Source of the DNA: Parietaria judaica
Lineage: Eukaryota; Streptophyta; Magnoliopsida; Rosales; Urticaceae
Direction of reading: 5' to 3'
Length of the DNA stretch: 64,000 nt
NCBI GenBank assembly: GCA_954871525.1
Contig: CATOZS010000011.1
Coordinates: 434,001-498,000, forward strand
Shown here: positions 11,955 through 23,559 of the stretch, in pieces
How the letters are laid out: the number at the start of each line of letters is the position of its first letter
How positions within the stretch are numbered: position 1 is the stretch's first letter
The notes under the pieces: generated by a model
Told to the model about the DNA's origin: nothing
What the model saw: only the letters and a program-made list of their open reading frames with translations
Database searches by the model: none
Position numbers and translations under genes: made by a program

Positions 11955-12340
11955 CGAAATATCGGACCGCAAAAATTGGCCGGGCTGCGATGCGCAGCCC
12001 AACCAGTGGCAAGGGTTGACCAGGGGCTGCCGCTGCAGCCCAGGGTCGAAACCCTACTTGCCACGGGCCAGGCCCGTTGCAAAGCCCAGAACCAGGGCGA
12101 GGCCCAGGGCGAAATCCCGAGGGACTGCCCTGGCGCGGAGCGCGCGGGCCTTGAGTCCTGACCTGCGGGCCACGCTGCCTGGCAGCGGAATGGGCCCGCG
12201 GGCTTGGCAATGGGCCCGCACTGCCCTGGCCCTTCCCGAAGGGCTGGGCGCGATTTTTCTAGGGTCGTGGGCCCGGGCTTAGACCCGAAGGGCCCACGTA
12301 CCATAATTCTATTATGGGTCGGAATTTTATTCCGACCCGG
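11955..12340 (+). other. GC-rich leader block of copia internal 2
   Basis: Homologous to 4310-4690, with the same palindromes and the same GGGTCGGAATTTTATTCCGAC stem near its 3' end. No gene is supported in it. The leader from 12341 to 13695 is AT-rich and empty of recognisable genes. Confidence 0.6.
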
Positions 12341-13695
12341 AAACCTAGAAATAATTAAATATTAATTATTTTTTAAATTAAATAATTATGAATTAAATTA
12401 ATTATGATTAATTAATTGAATATAAAATATGGATGTTATTTATGGATAAATAACATTGACTTATTTTATATAATTCATAAAATTAAATATGTATATTATT
12501 TAATGATTATATAACATTGTCTTATTTAATGTTAAAATATGGATGATAATTCTTAGGAATAATATCATTGACTTATTTTAAAATTTCATAAATAATTATA
12601 AATAAGCCATGAAGTAATTAATGATTATTCTTGATGAATGAGAATCATTAAAATCTAATTATATATATTCATCATAGATATAATTTGTTATAACCTATTT
12701 TCATAACAAGTAAACATAGTGCCTATGTTTCATCATTATTAATATGTCGAATCAAGAATAGATATAAATAATAAAGCGTAAATGTAAAGTGTTCATTATT
12801 AGTCGGAAAAATCTCAATCGTACAATCTTTTCTAAGGAAGAGGGAATCAAAAGTGGGGCCGGTTCACCATCCACTTCTGGGTGACCGGTTAGGATCCCTC
12901 CCATCTACCTGGAGAAAGTATGATTGACCTATCACTACCGACAAAAATGATGAACACTATAATCATTGAGGCTTACTATGAAATTACGTGTCGTAATTAA
13001 TAAAGCCAAAATATAAACTTTTAATGTGTCATTAATAGAAATTTTATAATAATTTTTAAATAACTTAGTCGAATATTAAAAAAACGTTAATTCATTTAAA
13101 ACAATGGCAAGTGTAGAATATATCAAAAAGGTCTCCATTATTACTGTCACAAGGTCTGCTAACCACACCGCCTCGAGTCACCTTCTTGTGACCACTCCTA
13201 AGGAAAGGTGTGCTTGTGGAAGGTTTGACACCGTGATAGTTCCAAAAGAATATGGGGCGGAGAAATCTTGGAAATGGACCGCGAGTCTTCTTCGTATGAC
13301 CATTCCTTAAGGACGACGTTTCCAAGAGGATCATGAGAACCAAAGATAATGGGTTAAGATTGCACGGAAGTTGGTGCTTCCCGATCGTCTATGGTGATAG
13401 TTAATAATCATAGGAACTCGGTAGTTCTTATTGTGAATATTAATTAAGTTTATGACTAAAACTTAGTTTAGCCAAACTACGCAGTTGATACCGCGAGTCA
13501 CCTTCGTGTGACCATGCCTTTAGGACGGCAACAATGTGTACAGTCGGCTAAATTATCACGAAATAGTTAAAGGGTTTAGTTAACGTTTTCCCGAGAACAT
13601 GTTTGCATCATGTAACTATTTCGAACCAATAATTTTCCTAAAACATTCTACCTATAATAAAGTTTAATAAGTTTCTTTTTCAATGTCAGTATAAA

Positions 13696-14770
13696 ATGTC
13701 TATCCCAAATAAATATAGAACAATCTGATGTGTATTTAATGTCAAGACAATAAATGTTCGAATAAGTGATTTCGTTCACTTATTGATTATCTTTTGTGAT
13801 TAGTTTGTATTTCCACTCGATATTACAAGGGAGTAATTCGAAAGTTCTAGAACTTTGGAAATGGCTAAAGATGAACAAAGAGAAGATAATCACACATCCC
13901 TATGATTGGTTAAGGTTGAAACCTTTAACTAAATTCATGATAAATTGACTGTGTGAGTCAAAGTAATGGGATAATTATTTCGGTGGGAGCAAGTCGTTTA
14001 AATATAATAAGTTGTTGTCTTCTTGAACAATATTTATTATACTCGTGACTTACGTAGAAATTCAAATGTCTAGTTATATAAACAAAGTTTTATCATTGTA
14101 GATAATAATGAAATTATTATTTATGAAATGATCTAGTTATTTATATTGATTGTCCGGTGAAGTGAAATAAATGAGCTCAGACCATTATGAAATAATGAAT
14201 GAATAATATGGATGTGACATCCAGAAAAAGGTTAACTATGAAAGTGATTGATCATACCTAAGGCATCTAAATGATAGTCATAGTAATTTGGATGAGATAA
14301 ACAGGATGGACCAATGCGTGAACTGTTTCATCAGTTCCCTGCCTGTTTGAGAATCTTGTCCAAAGATTAAAATGACTATAAGACCATTTTATGAGAAAAA
14401 GGTCTACAGACCCACAGTTCCTATAAAGCTTGTACATATTTGGTGTATGTGGTCCATTATACCAGCTCGAGAAGGATATGAATACTTTATCTATTGATTG
14501 GAAAGTATTCAAGGTAATGGTATGAATGCAAAGTAAATTAGAACTTTGGTAAGTTCAAGAAATTTATTGCATGAACCGAATTTTTATTTTAATTCAGTAA
14601 ATCACTTATGACTCTTCAGTTATTCTGAAAGGGTGAATCTGAACTTTCAGTTTAGTGATCAACTATAAAAGAAATTAATTCTATGTTAGTCAATGGTTCC
14701 TTGTACACCAACACAATGAGGTGTTCTAGAAAGGAACAATAACCTTTAGAAATGATTATGGGGAAGAATC
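13696..14770 (+). pseudogene. Decayed gag-protease-integrase remnant, copia internal 2
   Basis: Starts at the same ATG TCT as internal 1 and follows it nearly base for base, including the same early stops and shortened integrase traces. The shared damage shows that both internals descend from one already defective element. Confidence 0.6.
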
Positions 14771-15140
14771 ATTTTACATTATTCATGGGACTCGGACGAA
14801 ATATAGTTTATGATCATATAAGAGAGTAATTGTTTTTTCAACTATAGTAACTCTTTTAGAATATGACTCTATAATAAACTATGAACCTCAAGGTAAGATA
14901 TTACTAGAGGAATTGTTAAATGACAAGATAATTACACAATCAACAACGACTGTTGATAATCAGAGTACGGAAACCACGGTCCCAGGATCAGAACCAAGTG
15001 ATACTCAGACGTAGTTGGAGGTTAATTGATAATTAACTACACTACGAGTAATCACGTTTAGAGTTTCATTAGAAACTCTGGGAATACTCAGACGTACTGG
15101 GAGGTTCTTATGAACGGTTAAACACTATGAGTAAACCTAG

Positions 15141-16755
15141 TTGGTATTTGACCTAGATGTTTCAAACACTAGTGTTGAAGATCCCACAAGCTACAAGGAA
15201 GCTATGGTAGATCCTGATAAGGGAGAATGGCCGGAAGCCATGAACCAAGAAATAGAATCAATGGATTCTAATGAAGTCTGGGAACTTGTAGACTTACCTG
15301 ATGGTTTCAAAACCATTGGGAATAAATGGTATACAAGAGAAAGAGAGGAGTGGACGGGAAGGTTGAAACCTTCAAGGCTAGACTAGTGGCAAAGGGTTTT
15401 ACCCAGAGAGAAGGTATTGATTTCGATGAGACCTTCACTCCAGTCGCTAAGTATAAGTCCATCCGGATTCTCATGGCCATAGCCTGTAGTCTCAATTACG
15501 AGATTTGGTAGATGGACGTCAAAACCGCATTCCTGAACGGGTACATTGACGAGAACATCTATATGGACCAACCAGAAGGGTTCGTGCAACAGGGTCAAGA
15601 AGGGAAAGTTTGCAGATTACTCAAGTCCATTTATGAATTGAAGCAAGCTTCCAGATCCTGGAATCTAAGGTTTGATGAGACGATCAAGACCTATGGATTC
15701 ATTCAGAATGAAACTGAAGCCTGTATTTATAAACTCAATTATGAGTCCGTGGAAATTTTTTTTGTTCTATAGGTCGACGGTATTCTTCTCATTGGAAACA
15801 GTGTGAAGAGATTATCGGACGTGAAAGCGTGGCTATCTACGCAATTCCAAATGAAGGATATGGGAGAAGCAAACTATGTTATTGGGATCCGTTTTTTTAA
15901 GGATCGCAATAACAGGTTTCTAGCCTTATCACAAGCAGCTTACAATTATAAGTTGCTTGAACATTTTTCAATGACAAACTCCAAGGGCGGTAATTTACCG
16001 ACCAGGCATGGAGTGTTCCCTTGCAGGAACCAGTGTCCAACTTCTCCGGAAGAGTAAGACGAGATGAGGCGGGTGCCCTATGCTTCAGCAGTGGGAAGTC
16101 CGATGTATGTTATGCAGTGTACTAGGCCAGACATCTGTTACGCTGTGGGAATAGTTAGTAGATACCAATCCAACCCTGGTATGGCTCACTGGATGCAGTG
16201 AAAAATATTCTTAAGTATCTTCGGAGAACGAGAAACTATATGTTAGTATTTTCAGGTTCAGATCTGAATCCACTTGGATACACTGACTCAGACTTCATGT
16301 CTGACAAAGATGCGAGAAAGTCGACGTCAGGAGCAGTGTACACCCTTGCTGGAGGAGCGATATTCTGGAGAAGCGTAAAGCAATCCTGTATCGCAGATTC
16401 CACAATGGAAGCAGAATATGTGGCTGCGTGTGAAGCGACCAAGGAATCAGTTTGGCTAAAGAATTTCTACATGGAACTGGGTGTAGTCCCAGATGTAGAT
16501 GGACCACAAACGTTGTACTGTGATAACAGTGGCGCTGTGGCAAATTCTAAAGAGCCCAGAGACCATAACAAGGCAAAACATATAGAAAGGAAATACCATC
16601 TCATAAGAGAGATAGTACGTCGTGGGGACGTACGGGTTGTGAAAATAGCTTCGGAGGACAAACTGGCTGATCCATATACCAAGACGTTGCCAGAGAAAAT
16701 ATTTAGGAGGCATCTGGATAATATGGGCGTGAAAGACATGGGTCATCTTCTTTAA
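15141..16755 (+). pseudogene. Broken reverse transcriptase / RNase H, copia internal 2
   Basis: Same copia RT/RNase H as at 7465-9075 with more damage. It shares the one-base loss near 15327. TGG is changed to TAG at 15509-15511, directly before MDVKTAFLNGYIDEN. A further stop at 15770-15772 removes the catalytic YVDD region, which now reads *VDG. Another stop lies at 16055-16057, and a base is missing near 16193. The final RNase H part (16198-16755) is open, with DSTMEAEYVAACEATKES and YCDNSGAVANSK intact. Confidence 0.85.
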
Positions 16756-16760
16756 GTACT

Positions 16761-16770
16761 AGTGAGAGAT
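16761..16770 (+). other. Polypurine tract, copia internal 2
   Basis: AGTGAGAGAT immediately before the final LTR. It differs by one base from the other copies. Confidence 0.7.
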
Positions 16771-19522
16771 TGTTGGACATATGTGTCCTTAAACAAGATA
16801 TTTATCCATTTGTAAAAGATTATGACAAGTCGTTGAATAAATTTGATGCTTATTATGTTAATCTTATTATAGTTTCTGGTAGAGTAAAATAGAATGTTTG
16901 AGTCCTTAGTTCATACAAGATGCAATTATGTTATTATTATCACAACAGAGTCATGTGAGGAAGAACTAATAAACATAATAAATGAACTTAAAACGTCCGT
17001 GACCTGATTAACTGGGTGGGAGCCCATTAATCGGTAAGGTCATAAATGTGACTAAGTGACAATCCTATTCTGGATTATGTGTGTATCACACTCACTAGAA
17101 GTGCATTAAGTATGAAGCGTCTTCATACTGGACTGGACCTGACTTAAACTCAAGAAGTTATCATATAAGACCGTCACTGATAACTTGTAGTTGAGTCACA
17201 AAATGATGATCAAATGGATATTAGTACAAAGTCCTGAGTGATCATGAGTCCGAGCTACTGGCTTGATTGTTCTTTGATTTAACCGTTAAAGAACACAAGA
17301 TATTACCGTTGTTCCCAACACTATTATTTTGGGAACATGATAGTCAGTAGTAAGGTTAGCTTGATCATAGACATGGGCATCACACAACTCTCTTCAGATT
17401 CATGATGATTCCCTTGGTTGTCAGTGGTGAGAAGTGAGAGGTACCCGTGCGCAACTTATGAATCGAAACCATAAGTGGGTTGCTCATAATATTACTGGCT
17501 GAGTCAAGGATGAAAATGCAATGAGGGGCATTACGGTAAAAACCGCCTACTCATGTGTGAGTCATCAAGTGAAAGGACAATAACCCGAATTTGATTGAAT
17601 CAATGGACACCCTGCTGTTATAAGGGAATAATATATACCGTATCACTAAAGAGTGCAGCCTCGGGTCTATAGTGGAATCACTTCGAGGTTTGACGAACAA
17701 CTAGCAGTTCGTTGGAGCTTAAGTGATACGGGTCCATGGTCCCCAGAATAGCTCCGTAACGGATGATACATACGTGATTAAAATGCATTCTGGATAATGT
17801 TTAATCATTTGGCTCGACTTATAAAACTGACAAGTCTGTGTCAGACGTCAAATAGTTTTATCGTCAGCGTGGCAAAAGTATCATATTTTGGTACACGAAA
17901 TTAACTGATAAAAAGAAAGTTAGAATTTAGATTTTTTAACAGCACTATGTTGTTGTAAATTAAATTCTAAGAAACTTTGTTTTTTGAACCAAGTCATTCA
18001 GACTTACGGTTTGTGATTTATGGATTTTCTAAGTTTGTGACTCGGTTCGATAAACTATGAAATTAAATCACATGTCACGAATTTAAATGGTGGTATGGCA
18101 CCATGACATTTAATGTGTGATATTGAGATCAGGTTTTATTAATATAATTTAATTATTTGGATTTAATTATTAATATCTAATTAATAATTAAAAGATTTAT
18201 ATTAATAAATAAAAATATATATTTATATATTGTTACATGTGTAAATTCGAATTAGGGTTTGGAGAATACAAACCCTAGCTAAATTCGAATATGTAAATTG
18301 GAGAATTTATATTTGCGGCATAAGTACCTAATGTTTTGGTATTTTGGCAAAAACCCTAAAATCAATTTAATCCATTAGATCGGTTATGATTTAATATCAA
18401 CCGTTGGATTGAGATAATAGATTTGAACCCTAAATGTAATTCAAAATTGAAACTTGGTGACCAGGTTTAGGTATTTCGAATTTGCTTAATTAATTGTGTC
18501 CGTTGGATCGGTTTTGAGATTTAATCTTTAACCGTCGGATTAGAAATTAATTAACGTTATATGTATAATATATAATTCGAATAATATTATGGATAAGAGT
18601 TCGAATTAGGGTTTTGTAAAACCCTAGGGTATTTGACTTTATCCCTAATTGATTTGATCCATTGGATTGGTTTAAGATTTATTTTTAACCATTGGATCTA
18701 GATAATCATTATCAAATTCGAATTTTTATATGTATATATAATATAATTCGAATTTTATTAATATGATGATAAGATTAAATATTTTGATCTTATCATGTAT
18801 TATTATTTAATTAAATCCCTGATTAATTATATCCATTGGATTTATATGAGATTGAATCTGGACCATTGGATTGAAATAATTAATTATATTTAATTTAATA
18901 AATTCGAATAACGGGAGGAAAAATATCCAAATCGGTTACAGCTTGAGCTTATAAATAGGAGGCTCATTCTACACATTTTACACACCTTCCCCAGAGCAAA
19001 AACTCGAGCTCTCCCTCTCTCTCTAGGGTCTGCGAGTTTTCTGCTTCTGATCTCTCTTCTGGTTCGGCTTAGGAGATATTTTCTCCGGTAGCTTTAAAAG
19101 AACCGTCAGTTAAATTTTGCGACGGAGTCCTGCCGGCGAAGCCCACGCTTCGGTACGAGGAGTCCAGGAGAATATCCCGGAAGATCACGGGAGTTTCCCT
19201 CAGCAACGGCGGAGCCCTGCCCATGTTAGAACGCGCAGCCGGAATCGTCAGTTGAGGTACGGCCTTATGCATTGGGTCAATAAATGCAACCATTTACTGC
19301 CTTTTATTTATTTCCTATTCGACTAGATTATTAATAATGATTATGAAAATATTAAATTCGAAATATTTATCAGATCTTAACGAAATGATTATTACCCGAC
19401 ATCCGTGTCGTCGGTCCGGTAACAAGATTTCCGCTTTAAAATGAATTTTTAAATGTTACCGGGACGCCTCGGAGGCTATTATCGTGGTAAGGAAGTCGTC
19501 TTGATACCACCGATTTCCAACA
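16771..19522 (+). repeat. Last copia LTR of the array
   Basis: 2,752 bp, TGTTGGACATATG to CCAACA. An intact TATA box, TATAAATA, lies at 18950-18957. A CT-rich stretch and the conserved LTR 3' end follow. The LTR is followed by unrelated DNA at 19523. Confidence 0.9.
18950..18957 (+). promoter_or_regulatory. LTR TATA box (copia array)
   Basis: TATAAATA about 570 bp before the LTR end. The same site is intact in the copia-3 3' LTR (51071-51078) but altered in the middle LTR and in the copia-3 5' LTR (about 34307). Confidence 0.55.
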
Positions 19523-20680
19523 CTTTACACTACAAATCATTAGTTAGACAATTTATCAAACATAATATATGCAAAAACTCAACATTCAAAGAATTGTAAA
19601 AAAAATTCCGTGAACTTTTACCCGAAGTCATAAAATAAACACAAATCATATGCCAACTTAATTTTGCGACCTTTTGATCTAAACAGTATTTAAATTCAGC
19701 GTATTATCAAAGAAAAGAAAAAGTAAAACCTTAGTTAATGTGGGTGTCGCCTGTTCGACTCCGTCTATGGGTTTGGGTCTCGATGTGGCTAGGAGAACAT
19801 GGAGACTTGAGAATCAGCAACAGTCGCACTTACTCACATGGAAGAGAAGGAGGAATTGTAGAAAAGGTTGTTTCATTAAAGGTTTTGAGAGAAAAAAAAA
19901 TAACTGAACGATGTGTCAAATCATAAAATATTGCCGAGCAGAGCATAAAACAAACCTTCAATCGGGAAGATTCAAGCGGAACCCAAAGCGGAGGACTCGA
20001 CGAGAGAGATAAAACAAACCCGATGAACAGGGAAACATCTTCGGAGGAAGAGAGAGATGAATGTAAATAACCAAGTTGCATCATCCAAATACGCGCCTCT
20101 TAGATAGCTTCGGAGAGCGAGACTCACGCAACACCCAACAATAGGGATCTTGAGTCGATATGTTGCTATTTCAGATCTCTTCGAATGGAAGTTTTTTTTT
20201 TTTTTTGAACAGGAACGACGGACGGGAGAAGACAAATGGTTTGGGGAAGCTTCTCTTCAAATGGTAGTTTTTTTTTAAACGACGAATACGAATGGTTATG
20301 CTTCTCTTCGATCGATGTTTCTCTTGGAAGGGGCATGACAAAAGAGGTGCCAGATATCGAGAGATGCCTCTCCCAAACAACACGACGACCGAAAGTTTTT
20401 TATTTAATTTAAAAAAAAAATCAAAAAAAGGAGAAAAAAGTAAAGGGTCAAAAAAACGGTGTTTTTAGGCCTGAAGTTATTTTGCTTTTATATATTTATA
20501 TATAGATATAGATATATATAGATTGGTGACGTTCATTATTCACTATTCTAATTTTATTATTCATTATTTAATTTCAAAATCACGTATTCTCATTTTATTA
20601 TTCACTTTCACTTTTATAGTCACTATTCATTTCGTAAAATGTATTACTCTTCGTAAAAACCCAACCCGTTTTGGTTTGTG
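19523..20680. other. No supported gene
   Basis: Mixed DNA with poly-A/T runs (around 20190, 20265, 20400) and repeated words such as 'tcttcgaatgg'. Short open frames exist on both strands, but none shows a recognisable domain. Confidence 0.5.
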
Positions 20681-20752
20681 AAAAGCCCACTGAATTCTAC
20701 TCGTAAAAGCCCACTGAATTCGACTCGTAAAAGCCCACTGAATTCGATTCGT
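20681..20752. repeat. 24-bp tandem repeat, three units
   Basis: Three near-identical units of AAAAGCCCACTGAATTCGAC followed by TCGT (one or two substitutions each) at 20681, 20705 and 20729. A fourth, diverged start follows at 20753. Confidence 0.85.
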
Positions 20753-20900
20753 AAAAGGCCGGGATGGGCCTTGATGTCTTTTCCAAAACCCGCCCCGCCC
20801 CGCATATTGAACGGGGCGGGTCAAGCCCGTCTCGTTTAACATGCAGGCTTAACGGGTTGTGGGCCGCGCCGGCCCACCCCGGCCCACTTGACACCTCTAA
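20753..20900. mobile_element. Possible hAT-type terminal relic
   Basis: GC-rich, palindrome-rich DNA ends in CTTGACACCTCTA. Its reverse complement, TAGAGGTGTCAAG, resembles the ends of plant hAT elements. No second terminus or 8-bp duplication was found, so this is a weak call. Confidence 0.25.
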
Positions 20901-21369
20901 GTAGACTCGGAAAAAATATAAACACTTTTTAACCCTTTTTTTCATTCATAATATTATTCATCTCCCTCACAAATATTTGTTCACGTCTTTAGTCTTTAGA
21001 CATTCAAAAGAAGCTACCAAGTAATACTTTCCTATATTATGCAACTAACACCTAAAATCAAGAAGGATATTACACTAAGTCAAATGCAACAAAGGAAATA
21101 AATTAAACCATGCGTAATAGCAATAATAATAAAAAATGCATGATATTTTGTCATAATTTTAGGATTTAACCCCATAATCTCTGCTTTACTTGGAGAAAAT
21201 TCATCGTCGAATTATGACCGTCCGCTCGTGTTGCGATTTCACCGCTAGCACAGCGCCATAGAAATACGTCTTTAGATGCACACTTTTGCCGCAACCACAT
21301 GATAACTCTTGGTTTCCATAAACGTCCATAATGTTGTGAATGTGAATTTTGAGCTTCTGCTTGCGTGTC
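20901..21369. other. No supported gene on its own
   Basis: AT-rich. The part nearest 21369 may belong to an ORF interrupted by the neighbouring solo LTR (see 22548-22771). Confidence 0.4.
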
Positions 21370-21487
21370 ATGCTTGTTGAGGTCGGATCTTGTTAGATCA
21401 TTCATCAACACTACGCGTGTCCCGAGGGATGAAGTGACGTCAAATAGGGGCACAGAGAGGCCTTGACGAAGGGGCCTGCGACAGCGT

Positions 21488-21841
21488 TAGTCCCCAAAAT
21501 ATGAATCCGGGTTAAACCCGGATTCATTAAAAAAAAACCCGGATACCGAAATATCCGGATCCGGGTTTTTCCCGAACTGGATATTTCGGTATCCGGGAAA
21601 CACACAACCCGGATAAAGTATTATCCGGGTTTTTTTTTTTAAAATGTGTTTAATCTGGGCCGTTGGATCGTAGATCCAACGGCCCAGATTAAAGTGTCGT
21701 TGGAAAAAAAAAAGTAAAACAAATCCCGGATCCGGATATATTCGGGTTTTTTTTCCGAACCCGGATATATCCGTATCCGGGTTTTGGTAAATAAAAAAAA
21801 ATTCCGGTCGGATGGGTTTTTACCCTACATTTTGGGGACTA
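21488..21841. mobile_element. hAT-type MITE inserted in the solo LTR
   Basis: 354 bp. Terminal inverted repeats are TAGTCCCCAAAAT at the left and its reverse complement at the right, flanked by an exact 8-bp duplication GACAGCGT (21480-21487 and 21842-21849), the length typical of hAT transposition. The inside consists of nested palindromes around CCGGATCCGG, plus GGGCCGTTGGATC and its complement near 21655-21685. It has no coding capacity. Confidence 0.9.
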
Positions 21842-22308
21842 GACAGCGTGGCCATTTCGAGGAGGTAGACGAAGTTACTCGATGAGGCTGGCCAGCGATG
21901 AAGTTGCTCGACAAGGTTGACCAGCGAGGAAGTTGCTCGACGAGACTGACCAGCGAGGAAGTTACTCGACGAAGTTGACCAGCGAGGAAGTTACTCGACG
22001 AAGTTGATCGAAGATCCGATGAAGATGCAAACCCAAGAGGCGAAAAGGAATTGACAGCGAGGGCGTGTCAGAAGTCTATACCATCCGCATTAAATGAGGC
22101 CAAAGCATTTTCGGAAAACCTCCGAGCAAAGTCGTACGTGCCTTAAATGCTCAGGTTGGTCTCAGAGTGGTGGCAGGCAACAACGATAGTGTGAGTGTGT
22201 TTTGCCTACTTTCAGCAGAGAATGTCAGTAGGGGACCACAAAATATTTCAGAGGAGGACCACATGAGGATCAATTAGGGAATCCGAGCTGAAGCTAGGGC
22301 AACTCGTC

Positions 22309-22316
22309 TATAAATA
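22309..22316 (+). promoter_or_regulatory. TATA box of the solo LTR
   Basis: TATAAATA about 240 bp before the LTR end, in the same relative place as in T1/T2. Confidence 0.5.
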
Positions 22317-22547
22317 GAAGAGGATGTTGTATGTGAAGGTGGTCCAAAAATCTTAGAGAGAAATAGAGAGAAAATTGAGTTGTATTCACAAATTGTAACC
22401 CCAAGTTCATTCATATACTGAGTTTCAAGCCATTCTTTCATCATCTTTCTTGTGTTCTTAGCTAGTAAAGAGAGAAAACCCGAATCCCTCCTTTTAAACC
22501 TGAGGATATCTCCTCGTGACCGTTTGTTGACCGAAACGCCCTCAACA

Positions 22548-22771
22548 ATGCTCACACTAATGTTATTGATTTGTTGATGAATTGACATTTTTGGATCGAC
22601 ATACTTATTGCCTCCGAAGTTGACATCGATGGTCTCGATCAACTCGATTTCCACGGTCTTGCTCATGGCCATCACGCCAATGGACTCGCCTGGTAAGGCC
22701 ACTTCAGTGACTTTTGTGACTTTATGTACCAACCTATTTGCAAAAAATTGTAAAAATGCCTTATGAGGCAA
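22548..22771 (-). pseudogene. Unrecognised ORF fragment interrupted by the solo LTR
   Basis: On the minus strand an ORF starts at 22771 and stays open to the LTR junction, with segments such as VTEVALPGESIGVMAMSKTV and FGGNKYVDPKMS. If the LTR and one copy of ATGCT are ignored, the frame continues from 21374 down to about 21200 for roughly 58 more codons. I do not recognise the protein. Faint similarity to Alba-type nucleic-acid-binding proteins is too weak to use. It could also be a chance frame. Confidence 0.3.
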
Positions 22772-23053
22772 TTATTAATTTGAGACTTAAATGCATATTA
22801 TTAGGACAGTAACCGAAACTCGAAAACCGGATAACACAACAACGCCAAATTGAGTCTAAGTAAGAAAGTTGATTTTTGCTGTTATTTAATTTAATATTAT
22901 ATTTAAACAATTATGTAATTAGTCTATTAATTATTTAATACTACGAGAAATTCATGTTTTAGAAACAATAAATTATGTCCCTATTTATCATAAAATCGTT
23001 TCTAATGACTAGAGGGACCTAAGGTGCCTCTAATGACGCGTGTGTGAAAATAT

Positions 23054-23259
23054 CTTAAGTGACAACATATTGTTGTTTCTAAAACTTAATCTACAGAGAC
23101 AAAAAAATTGTCTCTAAAAGTGTTTTATTGAATTTGTCATATTTTCTCTAGCAACGCTTAAGTGACAACATATTGTTGTTTCTAAAACTTAATCTACAGA
23201 GACAAAAAAATTGTCTCTAAAAGTGTTTTATTGAATTTGTCATATTTTCTCTAGCAACG
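23054..23259. repeat. Exact 103-bp tandem duplication in CACTA
   Basis: Units 23054-23156 and 23157-23259 appear identical by eye. They lie in the subterminal region and double its repeat words. Confidence 0.9.
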
Positions 23260-23559
23260 AAGACGTTTGTCATAGGGACTAGATTGTTGTCCCCGAAAGT
23301 AATATTATTTTAAAAAATAAAAATAATTACGATGTTAACAACGACAATTTTTTTGTGCCTAAAAGTTGTTTCTATCATAATAAAAACGTTCTTTATTTAT
23401 TTTTATTTTGTGAATAATCTAAAATATTGCTATTTTTTTATACTGAAGCAAATAAATTATATAAATGCAATAATATATTGTTCATAAAAGATGTCATTCC
23501 AATCCGACAAAATAATAAATATGTCGAAATAGTAATAAGAAGCTTCAAACGTTTAATAA

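Larger units (their letters stand above)
3630..19522 (+). mobile_element. Tandem Ty1/copia array: inverted LTR end, internal 1, LTR, internal 2, LTR
   Basis: Two internal regions (4151-9090 and 11799-16770) share the middle LTR (9091-11798), with a final LTR at 16771-19522. The internal+LTR units are about 7.65 and 7.72 kb and align collinearly. Both have an initiator-Met primer site, a GC-rich leader, decayed gag/protease/integrase and broken RT/RNase H. Order and orientation are typical of unequal recombination between LTRs or tandem duplication. No matching target-site duplication is visible between 3625-3629 and 19523-19527. Confidence 0.85.
21370..22552 (+). mobile_element. Solo LTR of a diverged Tat-like element, with 5-bp target duplications
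   Basis: The LTR runs 21375-22547, TGTTGAGGTCGG to CCCTCAACA, flanked by ATGCT on both sides (21370-21374 and 22548-22552). Its start is clearly related to the T1/T2 LTR start. A TATA box, TATAAATA, is at 22309-22316. There is no internal region, so it is a solo LTR left by LTR-LTR recombination. Without the MITE it carries, it is about 811 bp, close to the 761-798 bp of T1/T2. An array of about 29-bp tandem units (GAAGTTGCTCGACGAG...CCAGCGAG) lies at about 21868-22010. Confidence 0.85.

Noticed and set aside
3625..19527. Target-site duplication around the whole copia array
   Set aside because: GGAAG on the left and CTTTA on the right do not match. The left end is rearranged.
19527..19535. 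ACACTACAA resembling a CACTA terminus next to the copia array
   Set aside because: No partner terminus, subterminal repeats or transposase remnant in 19523-20680.
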